From Thermoplasmata archaeon (GTDB taxonomy: Archaea > Thermoplasmatota > Thermoplasmata > Lutacidiplasmatales > UBA184): a stretch of DNA of 64,000 bases. A program made the position numbers and the translations under genes. Positions 15,568-24,452 of this stretch are shown piece after piece; within the stretch, counting starts at the first letter, position 1; every line of letters begins with the position of its first letter. The notes below the pieces were generated by a model, which saw nothing but the letters and a program-made list of their open reading frames with translations, was not told where the DNA came from and ran no database searches. The stretch lies in contig DAHVCH010000003.1 of NCBI GenBank assembly GCA_027314165.1, positions 83,048 through 147,047 of the forward strand, written 5' to 3'.

Positions 15568-18500
15568 TCAGGGGGGCGTACGGGTCGCCGCCCGCGGCAG
15601 CCCGCACTGCCGGTAGAGCGCGTCGGCGTGCTCCCGCTGGAGCTTCGCGCGGGCGGGGTCCCCGTGCGCCTCCTCCCACGTCCCTAGCGCCTCGAGGATC
15701 GAGGCCTGCGAGAGGAGGTTCTGCGAGGACCGGGCGGCCTCGAGCCCACGCTCGAGCTCGCGCTTGGTCCCCTCCGGGTCGCCGAGGAACCCCTTGAGCT
15801 CGGCCCGCGCCTGGTGGTAGAGGGGCAGGTTCCTCAGGTCGACCGCGAGGCTCTTGCGGGCCATCTCGTCGAGCTCGACGAGCGCGGCCTTCGGGTCGCC
15901 CAGGATCCCCCGGAGCAGCGCGAGGTTGATCCTCGAGGAGTAGGCCAGGTCGGAGAGCCCCAGGCGGTCGTAGCGGTCCAGCGCCGCCTGGAACGAGGCG
16001 CGCGCCTCCTCCCACCTCCGCTCCTTCTGGTGGACGACCCCCATGTGGAAGGCGGCGTTCGCCGCCACCCTCGGCACGTCGAAGCGTTCGGACAGCGTCA
16101 GGGCCTCCTCGGTCGCCTTGCGCGCGGAGGCGGCGTCGCCCAGGTTGAGCTCCACCTCCGCCAGGTTGAGCAGGATCGAGGCCACGCGGGCGACGTTCCC
16201 GGTCCTCCGGCACTGCTCCACCGCGTCCTCGAAGCCCCGGCGCGCGGCGGGCAGGTCGCCGCGCAGGAGGGCGACCGCGCCCTCGCCGTTGATGTGCGAG
16301 ACGAGCAGGCCCGGCCGCTCGGCGACGGTCGCATCCGCCCTCCCCTGCGCGAAGGCCGCCCTCGCCTCTTCCAGACGGCCAAGCTGCTTCAGGCACCAGC
16401 CGGCCGCGTAGAGGGCCTGGGAGCGTTCGGCAGGATCGCCCCCGCCCTGGGCCGTGAACAGGGCCAGGGCCTCTCGCGCGGAGACCAGCCCCTCCTCCCA
16501 CGCCCCGGCCAGCGTCTGGACGTGCGCCCGGGTGACGGCCATCAGGGCCCGGCGCTCCGGCGCCTCGGCTTCCGGCATCGCCCGCAGGTCCTTCTCGAGC
16601 TCCTCGAGCCGGGAGCGGGCCTCCCGTGGATCGATGTCCGCCTGGACGGTGACCAGCGCCCGCTGGACGCGCCACCGCAGCATCGGCGGGGGTCCGGCCT
16701 CCAAGAGGGTCTGGAGCAGTCGACGCGCGTCCCGGAGCGCGCCCTGCTCCCGGATTCCCTCGGCCAGGCGGACCCCCTCCGCGACGCGCCCCTCCCAGTC
16801 CTCTCCGCTCCCCCGCAGGAGGTCCTCGGCCCACCGGACGTACCGCTCCACGGCATCGCCGGCCTGGGTCTTCAGCGCCTTGTCCGCCGCCTTCCGTATC
16901 CAGGGGAGCCCCTTCGTGCGGTCCCCCGCCTCGTAGTAGAGGCGGGCGATGGTCTCCGTCTCCTCCGGTCGCCGTGTGGAGTACCAGTCGGCGAGGAGCC
17001 TCGAGCCGCGGCGTCGCTCCTCCGGATGGTCCTCCCTCGCCACCTCCCACACGATGGGGCTCTGGAAGGCGTACCGCTTGCCGTCCTCGCGCACCGAGAG
17101 GAGCGGGGGCCGGCTCGTGAGCTTCTCCGCCCGGACGCGGAGCTCCTCGCGCGCGCGGCCCAGCACCTCCACGAGCGGGGGCAGCTCGAACTCCCGCCCC
17201 ACGAGCGCGGCCGTGTCGAGGAACGCCCGGTCGTCCTTCGAGAGGGACTCGAGCTGACGGGAGACGAGGCGGCGCAGCGTGGGCAGCGAGGCCCGGCCCC
17301 GGGGAGCGGAGGCCGACGACGAAGCGCTCTCGGAAGGGGCGGGCAGCGCGAGGACCGAGCGCCCCTCGTCGAGCTTCGCGAGCCCCTCGTCCTTGAGCTG
17401 GCCCAGGACCTGGACCAGGTGGTACGGGTTGCCCGCGGTGAGCTCCTCGAGGGTGCGGCAGGCCCCCTCCGACTCTCCGGAGGCGAGCGGGGCGCCCAGG
17501 AGGTCTTCGACGAGGTCGTGCGCCTCCGAGGGGGAGAGGCCCCGCAGCCCGAGCCGCCGAAGGATCCCTTCCCGGTCGAGGTTGTCGAGCACGTCGACCA
17601 CGGCCCCCTCCGCGACCGAGCCCCCGCCCCCACCTCCGCCCGCTCCGGTCGACCGCGGGTCCGCGTCGCGGACGGCGGCCGCCAGCACCACGGGGGAGCG
17701 GCGCAGGTTGCGCGAGAGGAACTCGAAGGCGAGCGCGGAGCCCTCGTCAGCCCACTGGAAGTCGTCGAGGAGCAGCAGGAGGGGCCGGCGCCGCGCCTCG
17801 GCCTCGAACGTCTGCACGTAGCGCAGGAGCGTCGAGGAGGAGGGCTCGTTCGCCGGCCGTCCCGCGCCTCCCGAGGAGGCCCCTCGCTCCCCCTCGCCAG
17901 AGGCGCCGTCGCGGGCGGACGTGGGGAGCTTGACCACCTCCCCCTCCGCCTCCAGGAGCGAGAACTCCCGGGCGTCGAAGGCGGCCGGATGGACGGAGAG
18001 CAGCAGCTTCCCTCCCGTCCCCTCCGCGACGTCGCGCAGGAACTGGAGCAGACGGAGCACCGGGAGGAACGAGTTCTGGCTCACGAGGTACTCGATCCCC
18101 GCCAGGGCCACGACGTTCCCTTCCCCGCCCCTCAGGTGGTTCTCCGCCATCTCGCCCATCGCGTCGAGCTGGCTCGGAGAGACCACGTCCTCCCCTTCGG
18201 TGCGGGAGAGCCAGAGCACGCGGGTCGAAGGTGAGAGGCCGGGGAAGCGCTGCCGTACCAGCTGGGGCCGGTCCCGCCCGAGCAGCAGGCCGGGGTGCCG
18301 GCCCGAGAGCGCGACGAGGTGGTCGAAGAGCCGCTTCGGCTTCTCCTCCTCGAAGATGACCACGGACGCCTGGTCATCGACCCGCGGAAGCCCCTCGGAG
18401 GAGTCGCTCTCGCCGGTCGCCCCGCCCGCGCCCCCGCGGCCGCCCGCGTGCGGGCCCAGGTGGTGGACGACCTGCTCGAAGGGGAAGAAGGGCGAGACGT

Positions 18501-18726
18501 CCTCCTTCAGGCAGTACCCCCAGAGGACGCGGAACCCCTGGGCCTGGCCCTCGGTCTCCAGCCACTGGAGCAGCCGGCTCTTGCCGATCCCGGCGGGCCC
18601 CGTGACGGCCCACGTGCTGCCCTGGCCTCCCAGGGCGCGTTCGAGCCCCTCCCGGAGCCGGCCGCGCTCCAGCTCGCGCCCAACGAACGTCGGGGAGGTC
18701 GCGGGAACCGCAGGGGTCGGGACCAT
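15568..18726 (-). CDS. STAND-type ATPase with an inserted DUF835 domain and TPR repeats
   Basis: The 1052-residue protein starts as an AAA_16/STAND ATPase: FVGRELERGRLREGL (14-28) and Walker A GPAGIGKS (43-50). Walker B and the following LLLLLDDFQWAD lie at about 315-327. Between them, residues about 118-267 form a complete DUF835 domain, with VLWLSRTEGEDVVSPSQLD, VVALAGIEYLVSQNSF and SVHPAAFDAREFSLLEAE in order. A winged-helix region follows, and from about residue 600 to the end are TPR-like helix pairs (ALFTAQG, ALYAAGWCLKQLGRLEEA, ASILLNLAEVELNLGD). STAND ATPases act as signal-gated switches. The regulatory insertion suggests DUF835 controls the P-loop module, which is inference. Confidence 0.88.
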   Translation of the reverse strand: MVPTPAVPATSPTFVGRELERGRLREGLERALGGQGSTWAVTGPAGIGKSRLLQWLETEGQAQGFRVLWGYCLKEDVSPFFPFEQVVHHLGPHAGGRGGAGGATGESDSSEGLPRVDDQASVVIFEEEKPKRLFDHLVALSGRHPGLLLGRDRPQLVRQRFPGLSPSTRVLWLSRTEGEDVVSPSQLDAMGEMAENHLRGGEGNVVALAGIEYLVSQNSFLPVLRLLQFLRDVAEGTGGKLLLSVHPAAFDAREFSLLEAEGEVVKLPTSARDGASGEGERGASSGGAGRPANEPSSSTLLRYVQTFEAEARRRPLLLLLDDFQWADEGSALAFEFLSRNLRRSPVVLAAAVRDADPRSTGAGGGGGGGSVAEGAVVDVLDNLDREGILRRLGLRGLSPSEAHDLVEDLLGAPLASGESEGACRTLEELTAGNPYHLVQVLGQLKDEGLAKLDEGRSVLALPAPSESASSSASAPRGRASLPTLRRLVSRQLESLSKDDRAFLDTAALVGREFELPPLVEVLGRAREELRVRAEKLTSRPPLLSVREDGKRYAFQSPIVWEVAREDHPEERRRGSRLLADWYSTRRPEETETIARLYYEAGDRTKGLPWIRKAADKALKTQAGDAVERYVRWAEDLLRGSGEDWEGRVAEGVRLAEGIREQGALRDARRLLQTLLEAGPPPMLRWRVQRALVTVQADIDPREARSRLEELEKDLRAMPEAEAPERRALMAVTRAHVQTLAGAWEEGLVSAREALALFTAQGGGDPAERSQALYAAGWCLKQLGRLEEARAAFAQGRADATVAERPGLLVSHINGEGAVALLRGDLPAARRGFEDAVEQCRRTGNVARVASILLNLAEVELNLGDAASARKATEEALTLSERFDVPRVAANAAFHMGVVHQKERRWEEARASFQAALDRYDRLGLSDLAYSSRINLALLRGILGDPKAALVELDEMARKSLAVDLRNLPLYHQARAELKGFLGDPEGTKRELERGLEAARSSQNLLSQASILEALGTWEEAHGDPARAKLQREHADALYRQCGLPRAATRTPP

Positions 18727-18795
18727 TCTCCGAGGCGTCAGCCCCCGCGCCCAAGTAAGGCTAGAGGGCCGAACCCCCTCGCGTCGGCCCGCCCT

Positions 18796-21700
18796 TCAGG
18801 CAGGGGGGTCGGGGGGTGCGTCCTTCGGGCCCTCGGCCCCGTCGGCGGAGGGCGGCGCGGCCTCCTCGGTCGGCTCCGGCGCCTGGGAGCTCTCCGCGGG
18901 GGGAGTTCCCTCGGAAGGGGAGCTTGCCTCGGAGGGGGGGGAGGCCTCCGCGTCGGGAGCTCCGCTCCCGGACGGACCCTCCTCCACGGAAACCTCGCTC
19001 TCCTCTTGGTGGTCTCCCGGGTCCTCCACCGTGATGGAGTCGCCGCTCGGCTCCTCCTCCTTTCCCGACCCGGCGGTCTCGGGCTTCGACGCCTCGCTCT
19101 CCGAGGGAGCCGCCTCGGCCGGGGCGCTCTCGGCCTCCGACGGCGCGCTCGCCGCCGCCTCCGTTGCCCCTGCCGCTCCTACGGTCCCCGCCCCGGCCTC
19201 CCCGGCGACGGCGGCGGCGGGCTCCGCGTCAGGTTCCCGCGTCCCCTCGACCGGACCGGTGGAGAGGGAGGCTGCGGCTGCGGCAAGCGCCGCCGCGCGT
19301 CCCCGTCGACGGGCGAGCACCGCCACGAGGACCAGAACGGCGAGCATCGCCACGACCCAGAGCAGGAAGTACGTCGAGTCGAGCACGGAGGCCCAGAACG
19401 GCGCCGACGGTCCCTTCGAAGAGGTGCCAAGGAGCGAGGGCCCGCTCACGAGCAGCACGTGGGGGAGCTCCCAGCTCTGGAGGGAGCTGTCGTTGACCCA
19501 GAGCTCCAGGGTCGCGTTCCCCGGGGAGAGGTAGGTGTGCGCGATCGTGAGGATGGTCTGCGACGTCGTGGTGACGGAGCGGGCCCCGTCGCCGAAGATC
19601 CAGGTGACCGTGAACGGCGCGACGCCGCCGTGGATCGCGGCGGTGAAGTTCACCGCCTTGCCGGTCGTCGCGGTCAACGGGGCGGTCGTGAGGTCCACCC
19701 ACAGCACGGCGGTGTAGGCGATGGAGAGGGTCCCGTTGCCGCTCACGGTGAACGTCCCGCCCCCGGCGAGGGAGAACGCGACACCGCCGGAGGAGGTGTA
19801 GGTCGGGGTGCTGAGCATCGCCGGGCAGCCCGCCGGCACGAGCGCGTAGCTTCCCGCGGCGGCGTAGAGCAGGTCCCCGTCACCGTAGAAGTTGCCGCCG
19901 AAGAGGAGGCCCGGGCAGTTCGTGGGGTTCACCTCGACCAGCACGTGGTCGTACCCCAGCGGGGCGAGGGCGAAGCTCGCGGTCACGGTGGCGTTGCCGT
20001 TCACCGTCACGGTCGTGACCCGGGGCGCGGGCGTGGGGAGCGTGGCGTTCGGGCTCGCCGTCCATCCCCCGTACTCGTAGCCCACGCACGAGCCGATGGA
20101 GAGCGTGTACGTCCCTGGCGCCACCGCCACCGCCGTGCCGCTCGGGTAGGCGACCCCGCCCAGCAGGATGGGGCCGCAGGTGGCGGGCTGCGCGAGGAGG
20201 AGGAGGTTCACGAGCCCGGGCGACCAGCTCACGAAGCTCGCGGAGATCGATCCGTTGCCGTAGACGGTGGCGTAGGGGCCGGAGAGGTAGACGCTTCCCG
20301 CGGACCGGATCCCGGCCAGGGCCATCCCCGGGCACGGCGTGGTGGAGATGGCGTAGCCGGCCTGGTCCGCCGGGTAGCTCCCGACGGCGCCGTTCGCATA
20401 CGTGGTCCCGTTGAACGTGATCGAGCCGCAGGTGGCCGGGTTCGTCGCGAAGGTGATCTGGTAGGGATAGCTCCCCGAGAAGACCGCGGTGAGGGTGCCG
20501 TTGCCCGTCACCATCACGTTCGTCGAGTTGAAGTACGGCAATGTCGCGACCACGCCGCCCGTCCCGGACCAGACCTTGAACGGCTCGGAGCACGCCACGG
20601 AAACGGGGTACGTGTTGGGGGAGGGGGGGAGGGGCTCCGGGACCCCGGTCGGGACCTGGAACCCGTTCACGGTGAGGTGGTTGCCGCAGGCGGCGGGATA
20701 GGTCTCGAAGGTGACCCAGGCGTAGAGGGCGAAGTTCGCGGTCACGCTTCCGCTGCCGTTGACCCAGAGCGTGCTGGAGGAGACCCCCACGCCGCCGCCC
20801 CCCGAGAAGCCGGTGAAGGTGTACCCCTTCCAGGCCGTCTCGCCCAGCACGTGCGTTCCCGCCGACAGCAGAAGGGCGGAGCCTCCCGGGAAGAGCGTCC
20901 CGTCGATCGACACCGCGCCGGCGCCGGCCGGGCTCACGTAGATCTGGACGGAGTAGGAGACCGTCGGCGGGGAGTGGACCAGCAGCGAGAGCGACCCATC
21001 TCCGGTGACGGTCACGGACGGGGTCAGGCTCGTGGGGGACGCGACGCTCACCCCTCCCGCCGAGGTCCACTCGAGGAAGGTGTCGCTGGGGCACACGTTC
21101 GCGGTCGCCGTCGTGGTCCCGCCGGCCCACGCGGCGCTCTGGTTCGTCGAGTAGGTGAGGCCCTGGAACGTGATGGTGCTGCACGCGGAGTTGTTCACGA
21201 ACATCTCGATCGTGTAGGCGCCGGGAGGGATCGGGAACACGAGCAGCGTGAGGGTCCCGTTCCCCGTCTCGGCGATGCCGGTGGTCTGGGACGTGGGGGA
21301 GGAGACGCTGATCCCGCCGGTCGCGGTCCACCCACCGAACGTGTCGCCGGCGCAGATCGAGGCGTAGGCGGTGAAGCTCCCCGGACCGACGAACGTGACC
21401 GTGGTGTTGGTGGTGTAGCTGCGGCCCAGCATCGAGATCGCGCTGCAGGCGGAGTTGTTCAGATACACCATGACCTGGTACACCATCGCGTAGCTCGAGG
21501 TCAGGGTCCCGTTGCCGTTCACCGTGAGGGTCGTGGACGCGTTCGTGGTCGAGGCGACCGAGAGCCCTCCGGTGGTGCCCCAGGCCTCCCAGAGCGACCA
21601 CGGCTGGGTCCCGGCCTGGAGGGCGTACGTCCCGCCGGCGAGGGGAAGGGCCGTGCCGTTGTAGTAGGTCGAGCTGCCGATCAGGACCGGCCCGCCGGAG

Positions 21701-22851
21701 GGCGGCGCGACCGTGATGTTCACGATGTAGCCGGAGGTCTTCCAGGTCGCGGTCAGCGTCGCGTTCCCGCTCAGCGTCGCCGTGGTCGAGGCCGCGCCGG
21801 GAACGGCCACGGTGAGCGACCCGGCCGTGGTCCAGCCGAGGAACGCCGACCCCGCGCAGGAGGGGGCGGAGATCGCGTAGGTCGCTCCCCACCCGTCGAA
21901 GTGGGGCGTGCTCCCGCTGGCGTAGAGCGAGCCGTTGAAGGTGACGGCCGGACAGCTCGAGGGCACCTCGAGGATGCGGACCGACGGATGGGAGAGGAAG
22001 GAGGCGTTGAGGTAGCCGGCCCCGGTCACGCTGAGGGTGCCGCCGCTCCCCACCGAGACCCCCTGCCCGGTCTGCCAGCCCGAGAAGCGGGCCCAGGCGT
22101 TCGGCGTCTCGCCGAGCGCGTGCGACCCGGCGCGGAGCAAGAGCGTCTGGTTGTTGTAGTACGTCCCCGCCCCGACCTGGACCGACCCGAAGGAGAGCGG
22201 GAGGTCGCCCACCGTCACCACGTAGAGGGTCGGCGTCCAGTTGGCGTAGAGCGTGCCGTTGTTCGTGAGGACCACCGGCGTCGAGAGCGTCGTGGGCGAG
22301 GAGGGGGAGACCCCTCCGGTCCCCGACCAGCCGAGGAAGGCGTACCCCGGGCACGTCAGCGCCACCGCCGACGCCGTCCCCGAGTACGTTCCGACATCGA
22401 ACCCCGCGAGGGAGTTGTTCGCCCACCCCGTGGTGCCGTTGAACTGGAGCGGTCCGCAGGTGGCGGGGCTCGACACCAGCGACATCGCTGGGTGCTGGAC
22501 GTACGTCGCGAGGACGGTCGCCCCGGTCGCGTTCACCCAGATCGACGAGCCCCAGAGGCTGACGGTCCCGGTCAGCGTCCACGCGCTGAACCTCCAGCCG
22601 GTGGTGGGGGTCTGGGAGAAGGAGTTCTGTCGGCCGCAGGTGACGGTCAGGGCCGCGCCGCTGTGATAGACGGTCCCGCCGAGCGTGAACGTCCCGCCGT
22701 AGGTCGGGCTCGCCGTCAGGGTCAGCGAGCAGGGTTTGCCCGGGAGCGCAGGTCCCGAGGACGGGGTCGGGGCCCCGGCGCTCGCCAGCACGGACCCGAG
22801 GAGGAGCGCGAGGAAGAGGAGCGGGAGAGCGAGGGGGAGGCCCTTTCTCAT
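18796..22851 (-). CDS. Giant surface protein with about 12 InlB-like beta repeats and a PKD domain
   Basis: The 1351-residue protein has a signal peptide (MRKGLPLALPLLFLALLLG), about 12 repeats of roughly 75-90 residues sharing a FxGxxY.xG strand and a WxxxGxxxVxxxxxxxTxVTxxGNGTL motif, a single PKD domain (FGDGARSV near 1150), a membrane helix, and a cytoplasmic tail almost free of basic residues, rich in Glu, Ser and Pro. N-glycosylation-type sites are frequent. Repeats of this type are common in Thermoplasmatota surface proteins. I chose the ATG at 22851 because it begins the signal peptide; the ORF extends 33 codons upstream. A role in adhesion or in the cell envelope is inferred. Confidence 0.85.
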   Translation of the reverse strand: MRKGLPLALPLLFLALLLGSVLASAGAPTPSSGPALPGKPCSLTLTASPTYGGTFTLGGTVYHSGAALTVTCGRQNSFSQTPTTGWRFSAWTLTGTVSLWGSSIWVNATGATVLATYVQHPAMSLVSSPATCGPLQFNGTTGWANNSLAGFDVGTYSGTASAVALTCPGYAFLGWSGTGGVSPSSPTTLSTPVVLTNNGTLYANWTPTLYVVTVGDLPLSFGSVQVGAGTYYNNQTLLLRAGSHALGETPNAWARFSGWQTGQGVSVGSGGTLSVTGAGYLNASFLSHPSVRILEVPSSCPAVTFNGSLYASGSTPHFDGWGATYAISAPSCAGSAFLGWTTAGSLTVAVPGAASTTATLSGNATLTATWKTSGYIVNITVAPPSGGPVLIGSSTYYNGTALPLAGGTYALQAGTQPWSLWEAWGTTGGLSVASTTNASTTLTVNGNGTLTSSYAMVYQVMVYLNNSACSAISMLGRSYTTNTTVTFVGPGSFTAYASICAGDTFGGWTATGGISVSSPTSQTTGIAETGNGTLTLLVFPIPPGAYTIEMFVNNSACSTITFQGLTYSTNQSAAWAGGTTTATANVCPSDTFLEWTSAGGVSVASPTSLTPSVTVTGDGSLSLLVHSPPTVSYSVQIYVSPAGAGAVSIDGTLFPGGSALLLSAGTHVLGETAWKGYTFTGFSGGGGVGVSSSTLWVNGSGSVTANFALYAWVTFETYPAACGNHLTVNGFQVPTGVPEPLPPSPNTYPVSVACSEPFKVWSGTGGVVATLPYFNSTNVMVTGNGTLTAVFSGSYPYQITFATNPATCGSITFNGTTYANGAVGSYPADQAGYAISTTPCPGMALAGIRSAGSVYLSGPYATVYGNGSISASFVSWSPGLVNLLLLAQPATCGPILLGGVAYPSGTAVAVAPGTYTLSIGSCVGYEYGGWTASPNATLPTPAPRVTTVTVNGNATVTASFALAPLGYDHVLVEVNPTNCPGLLFGGNFYGDGDLLYAAAGSYALVPAGCPAMLSTPTYTSSGGVAFSLAGGGTFTVSGNGTLSIAYTAVLWVDLTTAPLTATTGKAVNFTAAIHGGVAPFTVTWIFGDGARSVTTTSQTILTIAHTYLSPGNATLELWVNDSSLQSWELPHVLLVSGPSLLGTSSKGPSAPFWASVLDSTYFLLWVVAMLAVLVLVAVLARRRGRAAALAAAAASLSTGPVEGTREPDAEPAAAVAGEAGAGTVGAAGATEAAASAPSEAESAPAEAAPSESEASKPETAGSGKEEEPSGDSITVEDPGDHQEESEVSVEEGPSGSGAPDAEASPPSEASSPSEGTPPAESSQAPEPTEEAAPPSADGAEGPKDAPPDPPA

Positions 22852-22995
22852 GCTCCCGGAGGATGCGTTCGGCCGGTTCTTATGTCTATCTGACCCCATG
22901 CTCATGAAAACGAAAGGGGAACGACGGGAAACGCCGGAGATCGACCCCAAAATCGCTCGAGCACGCGAGGCGCGGGTGCACGAAGCGACCGGGCC

Positions 22996-23508
22996 TCAGG
23001 TCAGGTCCTGCTCGCCATGGCAGCCGGGGCACGGGCCGTGGTCGGGGGTGAGGCGCGCCGCGATCCGTACCAGCGCACGCGTGAGCTCGGCCCGCTCCTC
23101 GTCCGGCACGAGCTGGGAGAGGTCGCGGCCGATGTCCGCGTGGTGCAGGTGGAGCGCGCGGAGCGTGCGCATCCCCTTCGGCGTCAGCCGGACGAGGACC
23201 CGGCGCCGGTCCTCCGGGGCGGGGGACCGCTGGACGTAGCCCAGCGACTCCAGGTGGTCGGTGATCCCGGTCACGGTGGGCAGCGTCACCTCGAGCCACT
23301 GGGAGAGCTTCCCCGCGGTGAGGGGGCCGTGGACGTCGAGGCAGAGGAGCACCCAGTACTGCTGGACGCTCACGCCCGCGCGTCGCAGGTCGTGCTGGAG
23401 GTGACGGAACAGGCTGCGGGTCACGGAGACCAGCGAACCCCACAACGCGACCTCCTGGGTCGGGGCCTTGCGAGGGAGAGGCGGGAGGAGACGTGCACTC
23501 GCGCCCAT
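22996..23508 (-). CDS. MarR-family transcriptional regulator
   Basis: The 170-residue protein has the MarR winged helix: VSVQQYWVLLCLDVHGPLTA, the recognition helix in LEVTLPTVTGITDHLESLGYV (about 72-92), and the wing with APEDRRRVLVRLTPKG (about 95-110). Flanking helices form the dimer. The C-terminus adds CPGCHGEQD, a CxxC pair that could bind metal or sense redox. It is divergent from nothing within 200 bp, so it most likely controls itself; a palindrome at 23514-23526 lies over its start region. The ligand is unknown. Confidence 0.9.
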   Translation of the reverse strand: MGASARLLPPLPRKAPTQEVALWGSLVSVTRSLFRHLQHDLRRAGVSVQQYWVLLCLDVHGPLTAGKLSQWLEVTLPTVTGITDHLESLGYVQRSPAPEDRRRVLVRLTPKGMRTLRALHLHHADIGRDLSQLVPDEERAELTRALVRIAARLTPDHGPCPGCHGEQDLT

Positions 23509-23513
23509 GATGG

Positions 23514-23526
23514 TTAGGGGACCTAA
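23514..23526. promoter_or_regulatory. Candidate MarR operator
   Basis: TTAGG-GGA-CCTAA is a perfect inverted repeat with 5-bp arms, six bases before the ATG of the MarR gene. MarR proteins commonly autoregulate through inverted repeats in this position. The arms are short enough to occur by chance, so the case rests on location. Confidence 0.35.
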
Positions 23527-23707
23527 TTGTCCATCAAACCCAGGCCGGGGGACACAAAAAGGTTCGGCGGGCCGGCGGGGCCAGTCGCACGCGGAACCCT
23601 CATTAGGCGTTCGAGAGGCCGCGCGGGCCAGGAGCTCCCGCCGGTCGCTCTTTCGCCCGTCCGAAGCGTCGGGGACGGGGAGCGGACAGGGTGGGGGTCC
23701 GCGTCCC

Positions 23708-24298
23708 TCACTTCGAGGGGGCGGCGCGCGGGGAGGCGCCGGGGCGCTTTCCCCAGACCTCGAAGCGCCAGGTGACCGACATCACGGTCCCCAGCACGAA
23801 GAGCGAACCGACCGCCGCCAGGATGTCGCCGAAGGGGGGTGCGCCGCTCATCGCCTGGATGAGCGACTGCACGCCGGCGATCGCTCCGAAGAGGAGCGCG
23901 GCCTGCTCCAGGGCGAGAGGCAGCAGAAGGAGGACCAGCAGCGTGACCAGGAGCTTCCCCCCGGTGAAGAACGTGTGCCCGTCCGCGTGGGGCGAGACCG
24001 GGATGCGCCGGCCGACGTAGCGGCCGAGGAACGCGCCGAGCACCGCCGCGACCCCGAACGCGGCCATGACCGCCGCGAGCGAGCTCCAGGGCTCGGAGGA
24101 GGGGGCCTCCTCGTACACCGCGAGCGCGGCGGCGAAGAGCGTGTACATGTGGAAGACCGGCGAGACCCAGATGGCCCCCGTGAGCTTTCGGGGGGAGAGC
24201 AGGCGGAACGCGAGGGCGATCAGGAGGAAGATCAGCCCATCGCCGAGGACGATCAGAAGGGCCGAGAGCGAGGTCAGGTTCGTGGGCAGCGCGACCAT
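23708..24298 (-). CDS. Polytopic membrane protein
   Basis: The 196-residue product has five or six membrane helices (LIVLGDGLIFLLIALAF near 14-30, an LFAAALAVY segment near 54-62, AAVMAAFGVAAVLGAFLG near 74-91, KLLVTLLVLLLLPLAL near 114-129, and ILAAVGSLFVLGTVMSV near 157-173). I recognise no transporter motif. I placed the start at the ATG at 24298, which begins the hydrophobic protein; the ORF runs further upstream through a divergent region. Function unknown. Confidence 0.6.
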   Translation of the reverse strand: MVALPTNLTSLSALLIVLGDGLIFLLIALAFRLLSPRKLTGAIWVSPVFHMYTLFAAALAVYEEAPSSEPWSSLAAVMAAFGVAAVLGAFLGRYVGRRIPVSPHADGHTFFTGGKLLVTLLVLLLLPLALEQAALLFGAIAGVQSLIQAMSGAPPFGDILAAVGSLFVLGTVMSVTWRFEVWGKRPGASPRAAPSK

Positions 24299-24452
24299 GG
24301 TCCCTCGGTTCAGGGGAGGGACCGGCGTACTAATGCCCTGCGCGGAGGCCACGGCCCGCCCTCCGGGCCGGGCGCGAGGGGGGCCGCCCTCGTCCCACCC
24401 TTCGTGCGCGTCCTCACGAAGGTTCAAGACGGCCCTCCCGCTGCTTGCCTCC

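Noticed and set aside
18796-22851. Tandem DNA repeats or a CRISPR array
   Set aside because: Repetition is at protein level, with diverged codons, in the surface protein. No regularly spaced identical repeats occur anywhere in the window.
18295-22893. A 1532-codon open frame on the plus strand
   Set aside because: It is antisense to the STAND ATPase and the giant surface protein, and its product is Arg/Gly/Pro-rich with no domain. It is a product of high GC content.
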